From assembly GCA_032718475.1 (NCBI GenBank), contig JAUCBJ010003199.1, positions 1 through 32,454 on the forward strand: 32,454 nucleotides of DNA. The letters are read 5' to 3'. Position 1 is the first letter of the stretch. The number at the start of each line of letters is the position of its first letter. Below, in pieces: positions 20,013 to 28,214 of the stretch. Source of the stretch: Nemertoderma westbladi. Its lineage: Eukaryota; Xenacoelomorpha; Nemertodermatida; Nemertodermatidae. The notes under the pieces are model-generated. The model had not been told where the DNA came from and made no database searches. It saw only the letters and a list, made by a program, of their open reading frames with translations. A program made the translations under genes and the position numbers.

Positions 20013-20067
20013 ATGACGTCCAGTGCATGTCACCATGGACAACACTAAGACATGCAGTGGACGTCAT
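20013..20067. repeat. Inverted repeat, 19-base arms with 17-base loop
   Basis: The left arm is ATGACGTCCAGTGCATGTC (20013-20031) and the right arm is GACATGCAGTGGACGTCAT (20049-20067); 18 of 19 positions pair. It sits 13 bases after TTAACCCCTTAGAGCC, which resembles a piggyBac-type terminus at a TTAA, but no matching far end was found. Confidence 0.75.
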
Positions 20068-20224
20068 GCTGCAATACATGTTTTATTGGAAGGCTCTTGG
20101 TCTAGGTATACTGGTGGATAGTATTAAAGACATTTAGTGCTCTTCATGGCAAAAAATCCATTCTGTACTGTAGATAGGATAGGCTTTATTGTAGACTGTA
20201 TTATCAATGTTAGGTATATGGCGT

Positions 20225-20800
20225 AATGCCAACCACAGTACAGTAGTACAGACTGACAGTAAGACCGATAGACAGACAGACTGGATTTATGTAAACGTGT
20301 AAACTGACATCAGAAATGAAATCAGCAACCCTTAACACCTCCATAGCGGGAATGTTGGTTAGTTAGTATACTTTCTTAAGTTTTGACAGACTGACTGACA
20401 GAAAGACCGACAGACCAACAGCCAGACAGACTAGATTTATTAAACGTGAAAACTGACATCTGAAATGAAATCAGCACCCATTAAAACCCCCATAACGAGA
20501 ATGTTAGTTAGTTTGTATTCTTTTTAAAGTTTTGACAGACTGACTGACTGACAGAAAGACCGACAGTCCGACAAACTAGATTAATGTAAACCTGAAAACT
20601 GACATCAGAAATGAAATCAGCACCCCTTAAAACCCCCATAGCGAGAATGTTAGTTAATTTGAATTATTTTTTATGTTTTGACAGACTGACTAACAGAATT
20701 ACCGACAGACAGACAGACTAGATTTATGTAAACGTGAAAACTGACATCAGAAATGTAATCAGCACCCCTTAAAACCCCCACAGCGAGAATGTTAGCGACA
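20225..20800 (+). repeat. ~146-base tandem repeat, four copies
   Basis: TGACATCAGAAATG begins at 20305, 20454 (one mismatch), 20600 and 20742, spaced 149, 146 and 142. Each unit has GACAGACTGACTGACAGAAA-type sequence, then TAGATTTATGTAAACGTGAAA, TGACATCAGAAATGAAATCA, and CCCCCATAGCGAGAATGTTA. There is no coding potential. Confidence 0.85.
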
Positions 20801-22025
20801 CTTTTTAATTATTAACCATATTTCGTAAGATATATTTCATCATCGTGTCTGCACGGTATTTCACATAGCGCCCCATTTGGTGATCTCCAGTGAATGTTTG
20901 GATTTGACCTGACCAAATTGGTTTACTACGGAAGATCCGCAGTGGGCACACCTGAGCGGGTGTGGGCCACTCGGACTAGGACTTTGTAATTATTTTGCAA
21001 ATATTGGGACCATGCATTTTCTAACTTACAGGTTTCGTTGCATTGCTTGGATCAAACTTATCCTGTATTCTATAATGCGTGGTATTTTACTCTCCGACAT
21101 CGGTAGAGGTGAAGAGGTGTGTTGTTGGTCTGCCTCTGCGTCATTGGGGCGGGGGGGGGGGGGGTGTGTTGGGGCAAGTGTCAGATTCATCTATTCGTGT
21201 TGATGGTTGGTGAGGATTCTACTTCTGGCTAGGTCTGGCCTAGAGTAGAAGCAGTTCCGCGGCAATAATAATATTGCTCCTCAAAAGAGGGCCCTTACTG
21301 CATCAGGGACGCGTTTTTCGACAGAGCCCCGTCAGCTGAAACAGCCAGTGCCGCTAGTCGGTGGGGTTGACTTGTTGACGAGAGGCTATTATGAGGCGCA
21401 ATGGGATACGCATTGCGTATCTCCTTCTGTCAACCAATACTGGCCTAAGATATATTTTTAAACATTTATTTATTAATAATGCAATAACTGAATAACCAGA
21501 TAACGGAAAGACAAATCGAATTGAAACTTTTAATTACTAATAATAATTGTGGTGAGAGGTGATTGGAAATCAAGCATATATGTTATGTTATGGTAGGCAC
21601 AGGCAAATGAATTGATGTCTGTTGAGATGTATTGAAGGAGCACTATTCCTTCTACTAGACTACTACAGGTTAGGCCATGTCCTTGTGTGCTAGCCTAGGC
21701 ACTGGCTTGGTCAATGACTTTGTCGGAGCGTATAGCTTGGACAGACTCACAGACTCATAGACTCACAGACAGACAATGCATATTTATATATAACACTAGA
21801 AACCTTCTAGTTCACAAGCTTCTATACAGTCAATCAATCAATGGACAATATCAAACATAAATAAATTAATTAATTAACTTAACAAAACTTTACATAAGTG
21901 AGCATTCTCTCAAACAAACAGACTGATGCCGCTTTAGTTGCAGCTACATACAATAATAAACATAAGGCTTTATGTTGTAATAGATAAATAATAAAATGGG
22001 AAAAGGTTTAAACTGTGTGATATTT
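20801..22025. other. Intergenic sequence with a poly(G) run
   Basis: No gene is supported. G14 at 21151-21164 follows GGGGC. 21396-21412 is an almost perfect palindrome, GATACGCATTGCGTATC. 21739-21775 has a few CAGACTCACAGACTCA units reminiscent of the 16-base satellite. The stretch 21240-21440 is more GC-rich than its surroundings, but I cannot assign it to an RNA or exon. Confidence 0.4.
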
Positions 22026-22500
22026 TCCCCTTAGTGGAAAACTGTATAACTGCAGAGTAGTGGTCAGCGTCCTCGCAAACAACCTGTAGTGCAGTAGGTC
22101 ACTGCAGCAACTCTATCGTATTAAAATGGAAGGTTGTAATTTCAGACATTTCGCCCCCTAGTGACAGACTGCCTGCCAAGTGCCAAGTATCAGCAAAAAA
22201 GCATTCATAAACAACAAAATTGTAGGTTTCCTCATTCAGACATTTCATCCCCTAATAGCGGCAGACTGGGGAACTGTAGATTGGTCATCGTCTCCCCAAG
22301 CCCAAATACACACCCTTACGGTGTAGTATACTCTGCTTGGTATCAGCAAAAAAAACATTATAAACATATTGTGTAAAGGACCTAAGTATCAGCTAAAAAT
22401 CATTATTAATAACAAAATAGGATAAGATTTTCACTTTCAGACATTTCGCCTCCTAGTGGCAGACTGAAGAACCGCAAACTGGTCGGCGTCCTCCCAACAC
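22026..22500 (+). repeat. Irregular repeat with CCCCTAGTGGCAGACTG core, four copies
   Basis: Cores are near 22026, 22148, 22246 and 22445, typically preceded by TCAGACATTTCGC and followed by GAACYGCARAYTGGTCRGCGTCCTC. GTATCAGCAAAAAARCATT recurs at about 22188, 22340 and 22387. Spacing is uneven (122, 98 and 199), so copies have been truncated or interrupted. Confidence 0.65.
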
Positions 22501-22645
22501 GCAGCTATGGTCTGGTAGAATTTATTCTACAAAGTGTCAGCAGAGTGGTTACGATGATGCTGTTATAATTTCCTGCTTGCTGATCACTAATTTCTCAGAT
22601 AACAAAACAACTGCAGAATAATGCAATTTTACCTCAAAGACGCAT

Positions 22646-22780
22646 TCATTCATGTGTAAAATAATCAGCCTCGAGATAGCCTTTACAATTCATGTTCACG
22701 GGCTCAGGATGGTCTGCATCATATAGATGAACGCACATGATAGAGTCAAGATCCAACTTGTAGGATGACGGACTGACGAC
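22646..22780 (-). CDS. Possible terminal exon of an unknown gene (44 aa)
   Basis: On the minus strand from 22780 the frame after a CAG reads VVSPSSYKLDLDSIMCVHLYD, then ADHPEPVNMN and CKGYLEADYFTHE, and ends with TGA at 22648-22646. The composition is protein-like (Asp, His, Tyr, Cys) and CAG or TCAG just upstream could be a splice acceptor, though the pyrimidine tract is poor. The same frame is closed by TAG immediately upstream, so if real the exon starts here. A 45-codon open stretch is not rare by chance, and I recognise no family. Confidence 0.22.
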   Translation of the reverse strand, partial: VVSPSSYKLDLDSIMCVHLYDADHPEPVNMNCKGYLEADYFTHE

Positions 22781-23131
22781 CTGCTAGGCCTACCTCGCTA
22801 GCACCCATCCGGTACATAGCAAAATTGAATAATTGAATCATTTTGTGTTTATGATTATAAACAATATGTGAACTGAAAAAAGCAAATCTAAGATTCACTG
22901 CTGGTTCTTACCAATTTAAGTCAAGAACCAATCACAGTAGATCCTCTCCGCTCTCCTGCTGGGTCCTATTTATTGAGATTACTACTTAACCAACCCAGCC
23001 TGCTGCAGGCCACCTATGATTGGTCTGCAAGTAGCTAGCTGCCTTGCTAACCGATGTATCATTCGCTCAGATTGGTGCTCTTTAGCTGAATATATTAATT
23101 TAGATTATGGCTTCCGACATTTATGGCTACC

Positions 23132-23162
23132 GACACACACACACGTCACACACACACACACA
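23132..23162. repeat. (CA)n microsatellite
   Basis: This is a run of CA dinucleotides interrupted once by CGT. Confidence 0.9.
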
Positions 23163-23205
23163 GACTTTTGAAAAACGGCCATAGTATAATTATATCAGTT
23201 CGCTG

Positions 23206-23433
23206 ATGGCTCGCCATACGTGTCTCGCCCCACAATCAATGGGTGGCCAATCTAAAGTTAAATGTGCCACACATCAGCTTCCCTTTCTTAGGGAACTGCG
23301 AAATAATACATTCAAATGCGCAGAAACTTTAGAAAATGGGGCGAGGTGTAAAAGGGTGGATGCTGGGAGGTGTCCCGCATTTACTGCGCAACCCTGCAGG
23401 CAATGCCCAGCTGCACTTTGCCGGAAGTTCTAG
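23206..23433 (+). CDS. Cysteine-rich small open frame (75 aa), possible transposase zinc-ribbon remnant
   Basis: ATG 23206 to TAG 23433. The second half holds Cys residues in the order KCAETLENGARCKR, GRCPAF, PCRQCPAALCRKF. A basic-Cys start, then C..C...LC near the end, loosely resembles the C-terminal zinc-binding domain of piggyBac-type transposases. In frame after the stop the reading continues QSCSSDRGSF and VHPPEDE, so the TAG may be a later mutation. The similarity is weak and the frame may be non-functional. Confidence 0.28.
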   Translation: MARHTCLAPQSMGGQSKVKCATHQLPFLRELRNNTFKCAETLENGARCKRVDAGRCPAFTAQPCRQCPAALCRKF

Positions 23434-23504
23434 CAGTCATGTTCTTCAGATCGGGGGAGTTTCATTGTTCATCCACCGGAAGATGAGACGATCCTGACTG
23501 TAGA

Positions 23505-23820
23505 GCTAAATTAAATTTAAATTTAAATTAAGCTAATTAAATTTAAATTAAGTAAAGCCTTTAAGTTAATCAGCCTTTTAGTGACGATGACGTCATTGAT
23601 AATGTGTATTATGACGTGGCCGCGGAAGTAGAGGTAATTTCTCAAGAACCTCTAGATAACATAGACGATATCTAGATTGTGCAATGAACGCCGGATATAT
23701 ATATTACATAAGTTTAAATTAAGTAAAGAAAGTTAGGGAATTATATATTAGGGATTATATAATATATATAATATTACTTTCTGAATTCTTAAAATATTAT
23801 TATATATTTTACATATATAT
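23505..23820. repeat. ATTTAA repeats and TA-rich palindromic stretch
   Basis: 23510-23565 is made of repeated AAATTTAAATTA units. 23690-23820 is nearly pure A/T with TATATA palindromes, directly beside the truncated 3' end of RTE copy B. Confidence 0.6.
23571..23675 (+). CDS. Possible acidic terminal exon (34 aa)
   Basis: After TTAATCAG (a plausible acceptor) the frame reads QPFSDDDVIDNVYYDVAA, then EVEVISQEPLDNIDDI and TAG at 23673-23675. It is strongly acidic and protein-like in composition. It could belong with the Cys-rich frame 140 bases upstream, or be a separate exon. Its short length makes it tentative. Confidence 0.22.
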   Translation, partial: QPFSDDDVIDNVYYDVAAEVEVISQEPLDNIDDI

Positions 23821-23885
23821 TATGAAAGCTGTGCCGGTTTGTCGACAAAATTGCCCCTCCACAACTCCCTAACACTCATGATATT

Positions 23886-24080
23886 TTAAAGATCATCCGC
23901 ATCTTCAAGGTCAGTGTACTTTAAGATGCGTCTCAAGAAAGTCATGGGCTGTCCACCATGCTTATTCACTCCATGAGGCCGCCAAAAGACAAGATTATGC
24001 ACTGGCTGGTCTTCACGGCGAAAGCAATGTCCTGCAAAACGGAGGCGACTTTGTTCTCTTGTCAAGCTTGGGGGAACCAT
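23886..24080 (-). pseudogene. C-terminal tail fragment, RTE copy B (64 aa)
   Basis: It reads VPPSLTREQSRLRFAGHCFRR, then EDQPVHNLVFWRPHGVNKHGG and LRRILKYTDLEDADDL, matching the C terminus of copies A, C and D. The upstream thumb part (24100-24500) is present in DNA but broken by small deletions. Confidence 0.65.
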
Positions 24081-24681
24081 AAGACACCTCCAATGTTATT
24101 ATGGTTGGATATTGGTGCATTGCACTTGATACAGTGAACCCAGCGTATAATTCTAGTGAAAGTGCCATCCAGAGATTTAGTGTCCTCAGCAGTTAGAGCC
24201 CAGCATGGACCCATAGAGGAGTACTGGAACTACTGCTGCTCTAAATAATCGGACCTTAAGTTTCCGATTAATTCTCGGTGACTTTTAAATCCTGGAAAGC
24301 CTATTTAAGGCTGCCCATGCCATTTCATTACATCCTCACCTGACTTCCGGATCCATGATCCCGGGTAACAACAGAAGTCATCCACATGCTCAAGCATACT
24401 ATCCTTTGAGCTTATGCTCATCTGGTCAGAGACTTGCTGAGTACTTTCAAAGTTAACTGTCAAAACTTTGGTCGTTTTGGAGTTAATAAAAAGACCAACA
24501 CTAGAAGCAGCCTGTTCTAATGACCTAAGGAGCCGTTGGGCTCCCTGTAGTGATTCTGAGATTACTCCTAATTCATCAGCAAAGTCTAGACCTGTTAGGT
24601 ACTTGGCAGGATTTCCTCGAATTCTGGAGCTTCAGGAGCCATTAGATGGAGTTACCATCACCCCATCATCATTATGATGGT

Positions 24682-25336
24682 CTAAGGACATGCGTAGAAC
24701 ATAGTCAACCACATTATGAGCAAGAATGACGCAAGTGTGTCTCCCTGAAGGACGCCCCCAAACAATTCAAATGGTTCTGTGTCACCGCCAACAGTAGACA
24801 CAAATATTGTCGAACCATCGTATACTGATCTGATTGCTGCAATAATTTCATCAGGAATCCCATATAATGAAAGGATGCTGAACATACGTGAGCGTGAGAC
24901 TGAATCAAAGGCCTTGAAGAAGTCAACAAAGATAATAGACACATGCCTGTTTTTTTTATAACTCTTCAATTATCCTTCTAAGTGCCAAAATGGGCTCCAT
25001 GGTCCCACGATCTTTATGGAACCCATTCTGATTTCCACGGAGCAGTCTCTCAATGGTATCCATGATGCGATTTAATATAATTATATTGTATAGCTTTGCA
25101 GCAATCGAGATCAATGAGATTCCCCGAAAAGAACCATAGAGTGTTAGGTTGCCCTTCTTGGGAACTGGCACCAACTTATTTGTTTTCATTTCTTGTGGGA
25201 CTCTTGTCGTTCTGTACATGTCTACTATGATGGGATAAATGAGATTTAGACACTCAGGTATTCTAAAGACCTCAGGGGGGACACCATCTACTCCAATGGC
25301 ACGACTTCTCTTAAAGCTCTTTGCAGCAGCCTCCAT
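24682..25336 (-). pseudogene. RT fingers and palm, RTE copy B (two overlapping frames)
   Basis: 25336-24956 reads RAIGVDGVPPEVFRI, MKTNKLVPVPKKGN, SFRGISLISIAAKLYNIIIL and GNQNGFHKDRGTMEPILALRR: RT motifs 0 to 2a of an RTE-type enzyme. The next frame (24969-24682) gives VSIIFVDFFKAFDSVSRSRM (motif A, with catalytic Asp) and GVLQGDTLASFLLIM (motif B). The frames overlap by a few bases at a poly-T/poly-A run near 24950, a likely single indel. The FADD motif C region lies below 24680 but is not in a clean frame. Confidence 0.72.
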
Positions 25337-25400
25337 ACTTCTGCAAAGGAGAAATCGCCAATGGGAATATCTGGGAGTACAGACTCAGACACTTTTAGTT

Positions 25401-25955
25401 CTATGAAGTTATCGGGAAATACCCTGTCATTATTGAGGAGCGTTTCAAAGTGGGCCTTCCAAACATTGAGGCGATCGGCTGATCGGATTCTGACTTATCC
25501 TTGGTGGTTGGTTGGCGTTTCCGCCCAGTAAGCAAGTTGATCGATTTCCATGCCTGGGATGATTTCCTACTGTCATCGGGATCATTGATGGCATCCTCCT
25601 GGTTTATAAGCTCCTGTAGATTATCAGAGTACTGCCTGTTCAGGGACCTAGATAGAAACAGCCTGCATTCCTTGCGGCGATCACTGAAGAAGGGATGTAG
25701 TGTAAATGCATTACAGTTTTGTATAGAGCTCCTGTACGTCCTACAAAACAGAATATGGTCTATCTGGGACTTGTGACCACTGGGTCTACTATGAGTCCAT
25801 TGCTTTCCAGTTCGCTTCTTGAACTGGGTTCCAGCCGAAAACAATCCATTTCCAGAGATAAAATCCTGAAGATGCACGGAATCTCGGTGCACTATCGCTA
25901 TAGACCCAGGGCGAGGTAGGTCATTGTTGACCACCAATTGATACACCAGCATCAT
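25401..25955 (-). pseudogene. APE endonuclease fragment, RTE copy B
   Basis: It reads SVHLQDFISGNGLFSAGTQF, QIDHILFCRTYRSSIQNCNAF, then HPFFSDR, at which point the essential Asp-His pair seen in copy A as SSDH is lost through a deletion. It continues with SLNRQYSDNLQELINQ and AWKSINLLTGRKRQPTTKD. The N-terminal half with the Glu and GDFN motifs is absent. Not functional. Confidence 0.65.
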
Positions 25956-26304
25956 TTAGGAGATGGCTTGAAAATCTTGTAGCCACTGCACTTATTAAGT
26001 CAATTTTGTCAATGTACCCCGAGTCTATTATTTTCCCGTCAATATTTTTAACAATTAATAGAGGAGGGCTCAATTCCGGGTGCCATACCTCATCCCCTTT
26101 GGGGTAATTCCAGCGCCCGGAAAATGTTGTTGTTTGAAAGTTTAAGTAAGCAATTGCAAGTGCAGGTTTAAAACTAAGACCTTCTAACCTCCACCAACCC
26201 CTACTACTTACAATTTATTTTCGATGCATTATTAGCAAGTCGTTAGACTTGATTACTGTAAGAAAAAGAAAAAAAAGGCTACTGGCTACTGGCTACTGAT
26301 TACT
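25956..26304. other. Spacer between oppositely oriented RTE copies B and C
   Basis: There is no gene. 26068-26119 contains GGGTGCCATACCTC, CCCCTTTGGGG and GCGCCCGG, a GC-rich patch with short self-pairing. 26277-26303 repeats GGCTACT three times just before copy C. Confidence 0.4.
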
Positions 26305-27185
26305 GTTGGTGCCAGTTCCCAATAAGAGCAACCTAACACTCTTTGGTTCTTTTCGGGGAATATCCTTGATCTCGATTGCTGCAAAGCTATTGTGGTTATT
26401 GCGGTATATTGTGGTTGACTATGTTTCACGCATGTCCTTAGATCATCATATTGATGATGGTGATACAAAAATTTTGACAGTTAACTTTGAAAGTTCTCAG
26501 CAAGTCTCTGACCGGATGAGCATAAGCTCAAAGGATGGTATGCTTGATCATGTGGACGACTTCTGTTACCTGGGAACATGGATCCGAAAGTCATGTGAGT
26601 ACCTTCGAATACGTAAAGGAAAGGCATGGGCATCCTTGAATAACCTTTCCAGGATTTGGAAGTCACATAGATTTAATCGGACACTTAAGGTCCGATTTAT
26701 TAGAGTAGCAGTAGTTCCAGTACAACACAATGGAATGGAATTATAATGGAATCCATGTTGCGCTCTAACTGCTGAGGACACCAACTCTTTGGATGGCACA
26801 TTCACAAGAATGCTACGCTGCGGCCGAGGTCACTGTGTCAAGTACAATGCACAATTCTCCAACCAGACACTATATAACATTGGAGGTGTCTCATTGGTTC
26901 CCCCAAGCTTGACACTAGAACAAAGCCGCCTCCACTTTGCAGGACATTGCTTTCGCCGTGAGGACCAGCCAGTCCATAATCTTGTGCTTTCGCAGCCTCA
27001 TGGAGTGAATAAACATGGTGGACAGCCCTTGACTTTCTTGAGACGCATCTTAAAGGACACAGGCTTGCAGATGCGGATGATCTAGCAAATGTCATGGGTG
27101 ATAGGGAGTTGTGGCGGCGCAATTTTGTCGAGAAGCCGGCACAGCATTCTTAAAAATCCAGCTGCAATGCAGCATGCCGATCCTA
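26305..27185 (+). mobile_element. RTE-like non-LTR retrotransposon, copy C (plus strand, deleted)
   Basis: This copy is on the opposite strand to A, B and D. It begins inside RT fingers (MVPVPNKSNLT, SFRGISLISIAAKL) and then jumps to VVDYVSRMSLDHHIDDGD, missing motifs A and B. A second deletion removes FADD, since DDGD runs directly into TKILTVNFESSQQVSD. It then follows the C-terminal region with a short duplication near 26730 (GGAATGGAATTATAATGGAA) and ends at GCATGCCGATCCTAG near 27185, so the 3' end is retained. Frames 26306-26746 and 26789-27085 cover the coding remains. Confidence 0.75.
26306..27085 (+). pseudogene. RT and C-terminal coding remains, RTE copy C
   Basis: Frame 26306-26746 carries RT fingers GISLISIAAKL and then, after deletions, SSKDGMLDHVDDFCYLGTWI and RTLKVRFIRVAVVPV, where it breaks. 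Frame 26789-27085 resumes at DGTFTRMLR, with an extra GRG where relatives have RRVHC, and runs through SNQTLYNIGGVSLVPPSLTL and FAGHCFRREDQPVHNLVL before a shift at LKDTGLQMRMI. No catalytic Asp is left. Confidence 0.65.
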
Positions 27186-27357
27186 GTTGTAGCTGTTAGG
27201 TTTACATATTGGAAGAATTAATAATAACTCGTATCGATAATTAGATGATAACAAAGCAATGATTCAGTTGATTCTTAATTCTGGTATGTAGGGAAGATTC
27301 TACTGGACTTATCATATGTAAATGTAAATTATTGTATTAAATTATACTCGATGCAAA

Positions 27358-27948
27358 ATGCCACATATAAAAAAGAAAGAGGGGATACGCCTTCTTCCAT
27401 CAGTAACTACCAAACACATTAATACCAATATATCTGGTAGTTTCTGCGAAAGATTCACAACTGCATGTCGTGTACAGGGACAACTTATGAACAATCTGTA
27501 TGGCTCGGTATTCTTTGTATTCTCCCCCGATCTGATAGAAGACTATTATGATGCTTCCAGTTACGAGAGTAAAAACAAATTTGTGCCTGATGCGTTTTTA
27601 GAGAAAAACTTAAAAAAAGAAATGGCTAGCATCATGACAAGCATGTTCAAGTTTGAAACAAAGTCAGAATTTGTCGGGTGGTTATTTTCTTTGCGTAAAT
27701 TCCCTATCACGGTTTATCGCACCAAACGATTTGATAGATCATTTAGATCATTTAGATCAAGTATTAGAAGAAGACAATATGGCGGTGGGCTTTCAATCTT
27801 TGGGGAAGAAGGTGAAAAGAAATTTCGAATTAACATATATGCTGCTAAGTATTGTGATGTTAAAACATTGTCCTCATTCTTTTATCAACACATGGACATA
27901 GGCGAATCCAAGCGGGCAAGTTATTTAAACAATTATTTATTTAATTAA
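27358..27948 (+). CDS. Unrecognised 196-residue protein ending at a poly(G) run
   Basis: ATG 27358 to TAA 27948, AT-rich in codon use. It opens with a basic segment (MPHIKKKEGIRLLPS), followed by FCERFTTACRVQGQLMNNLYG and SVFFVFSPDLIEDYYD, a charged middle, a basic stretch with a duplicated FRSF (RSFRSFRSSIRRRQYGGG), and a C-terminal KFRINIYAAKYCDVKTL and SSFFYQHMDIGES. There is no signal peptide or membrane helix, and I recognise no family. The length and mixed hydrophobic/charged order look like a folded protein. It stops in TTTAATTAA directly before G13, as does the frame ending at 32167. It may be a gene of a mobile element or virus-like insertion, or a single-exon host gene. Confidence 0.5.
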   Translation: MPHIKKKEGIRLLPSVTTKHINTNISGSFCERFTTACRVQGQLMNNLYGSVFFVFSPDLIEDYYDASSYESKNKFVPDAFLEKNLKKEMASIMTSMFKFETKSEFVGWLFSLRKFPITVYRTKRFDRSFRSFRSSIRRRQYGGGLSIFGEEGEKKFRINIYAAKYCDVKTLSSFFYQHMDIGESKRASYLNNYLFN

Positions 27949-27961
27949 GGGGGGGGGGGGG
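27949..27961 (+). repeat. Poly(G) run directly after a stop codon, 13 bases
   Basis: G13 follows TAATTAA and is followed by TACACCATTTTGGTCCGAAA and TAAGTCGAAATTATT. The same layout occurs at 32171-32210. It resembles a polypurine-tract position in retroelements but could be an unstable homopolymer. Confidence 0.85.
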
Positions 27962-28089
27962 TACACCATTTTGGTCCGAAATAAGTCGAAATTATTTTTA
28001 TGGTCTATTACTATGCACGATCAAATGGTGTTTTCAAATCTGAAAACCGGTAATTAATAGTTTTTAGTTTCAAGTTATAATAATTTCCA

Positions 28090-28120
28090 TTTAGGGGCTC
28101 CGTAGTACAGAGCCCCTAAA
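28090..28120. repeat. Perfect 11-base-stem hairpin
   Basis: TTTAGGGGCTC and GAGCCCCTAAA are separated by a 9-base loop. It lies 30-60 bases before the inverted 21-base array. It has no histone-type loop and no known role. Confidence 0.8.
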
Positions 28121-28153
28121 GGGACATGAGAAAAAAAAAATTTTTTGCTAACT

Positions 28154-28214
28154 CGTGCGAACGACTTACTAAGTCGTGGAACGACATACTAAGTCGTGTG
28201 AACGACTTAACTAA
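28154..28214 (-). repeat. 21-base palindromic unit array, inverted orientation, about 3 copies
   Basis: Units such as TCGTGCGAACGACTTACTAAG are the reverse complement of the arrays at 30082-30194 and 31183-31376. Each unit contains AAGTCGT....ACGACTT and can form its own small hairpin. Confidence 0.75.

Larger units (their letters stand above)
23824..25955 (-). mobile_element. RTE-like non-LTR retrotransposon, copy B (rearranged)
   Basis: Minus strand. It is the only copy in the window with RT fingers and palm motif A. In order: part of the APE domain (25955-25401), RT fingers (25336-24956), palm motifs A and B (24969-24682), a frame-broken FADD-containing segment near 24600, and the C-terminal region with stops down to 23824. 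Compared with copy A, the APE C-terminal half is deleted (FFSDR runs into CRLFLSRSLNRQY). The last ~40 bases of the 3' end, including the tail, are missing and replaced by TA-rich sequence. Confidence 0.75.

Noticed and set aside
28090-28120. Histone mRNA 3' stem-loop
   Set aside because: The stem contains GGCTC/GAGCC but the loop is 9 bases instead of 4 and no histone gene is upstream.
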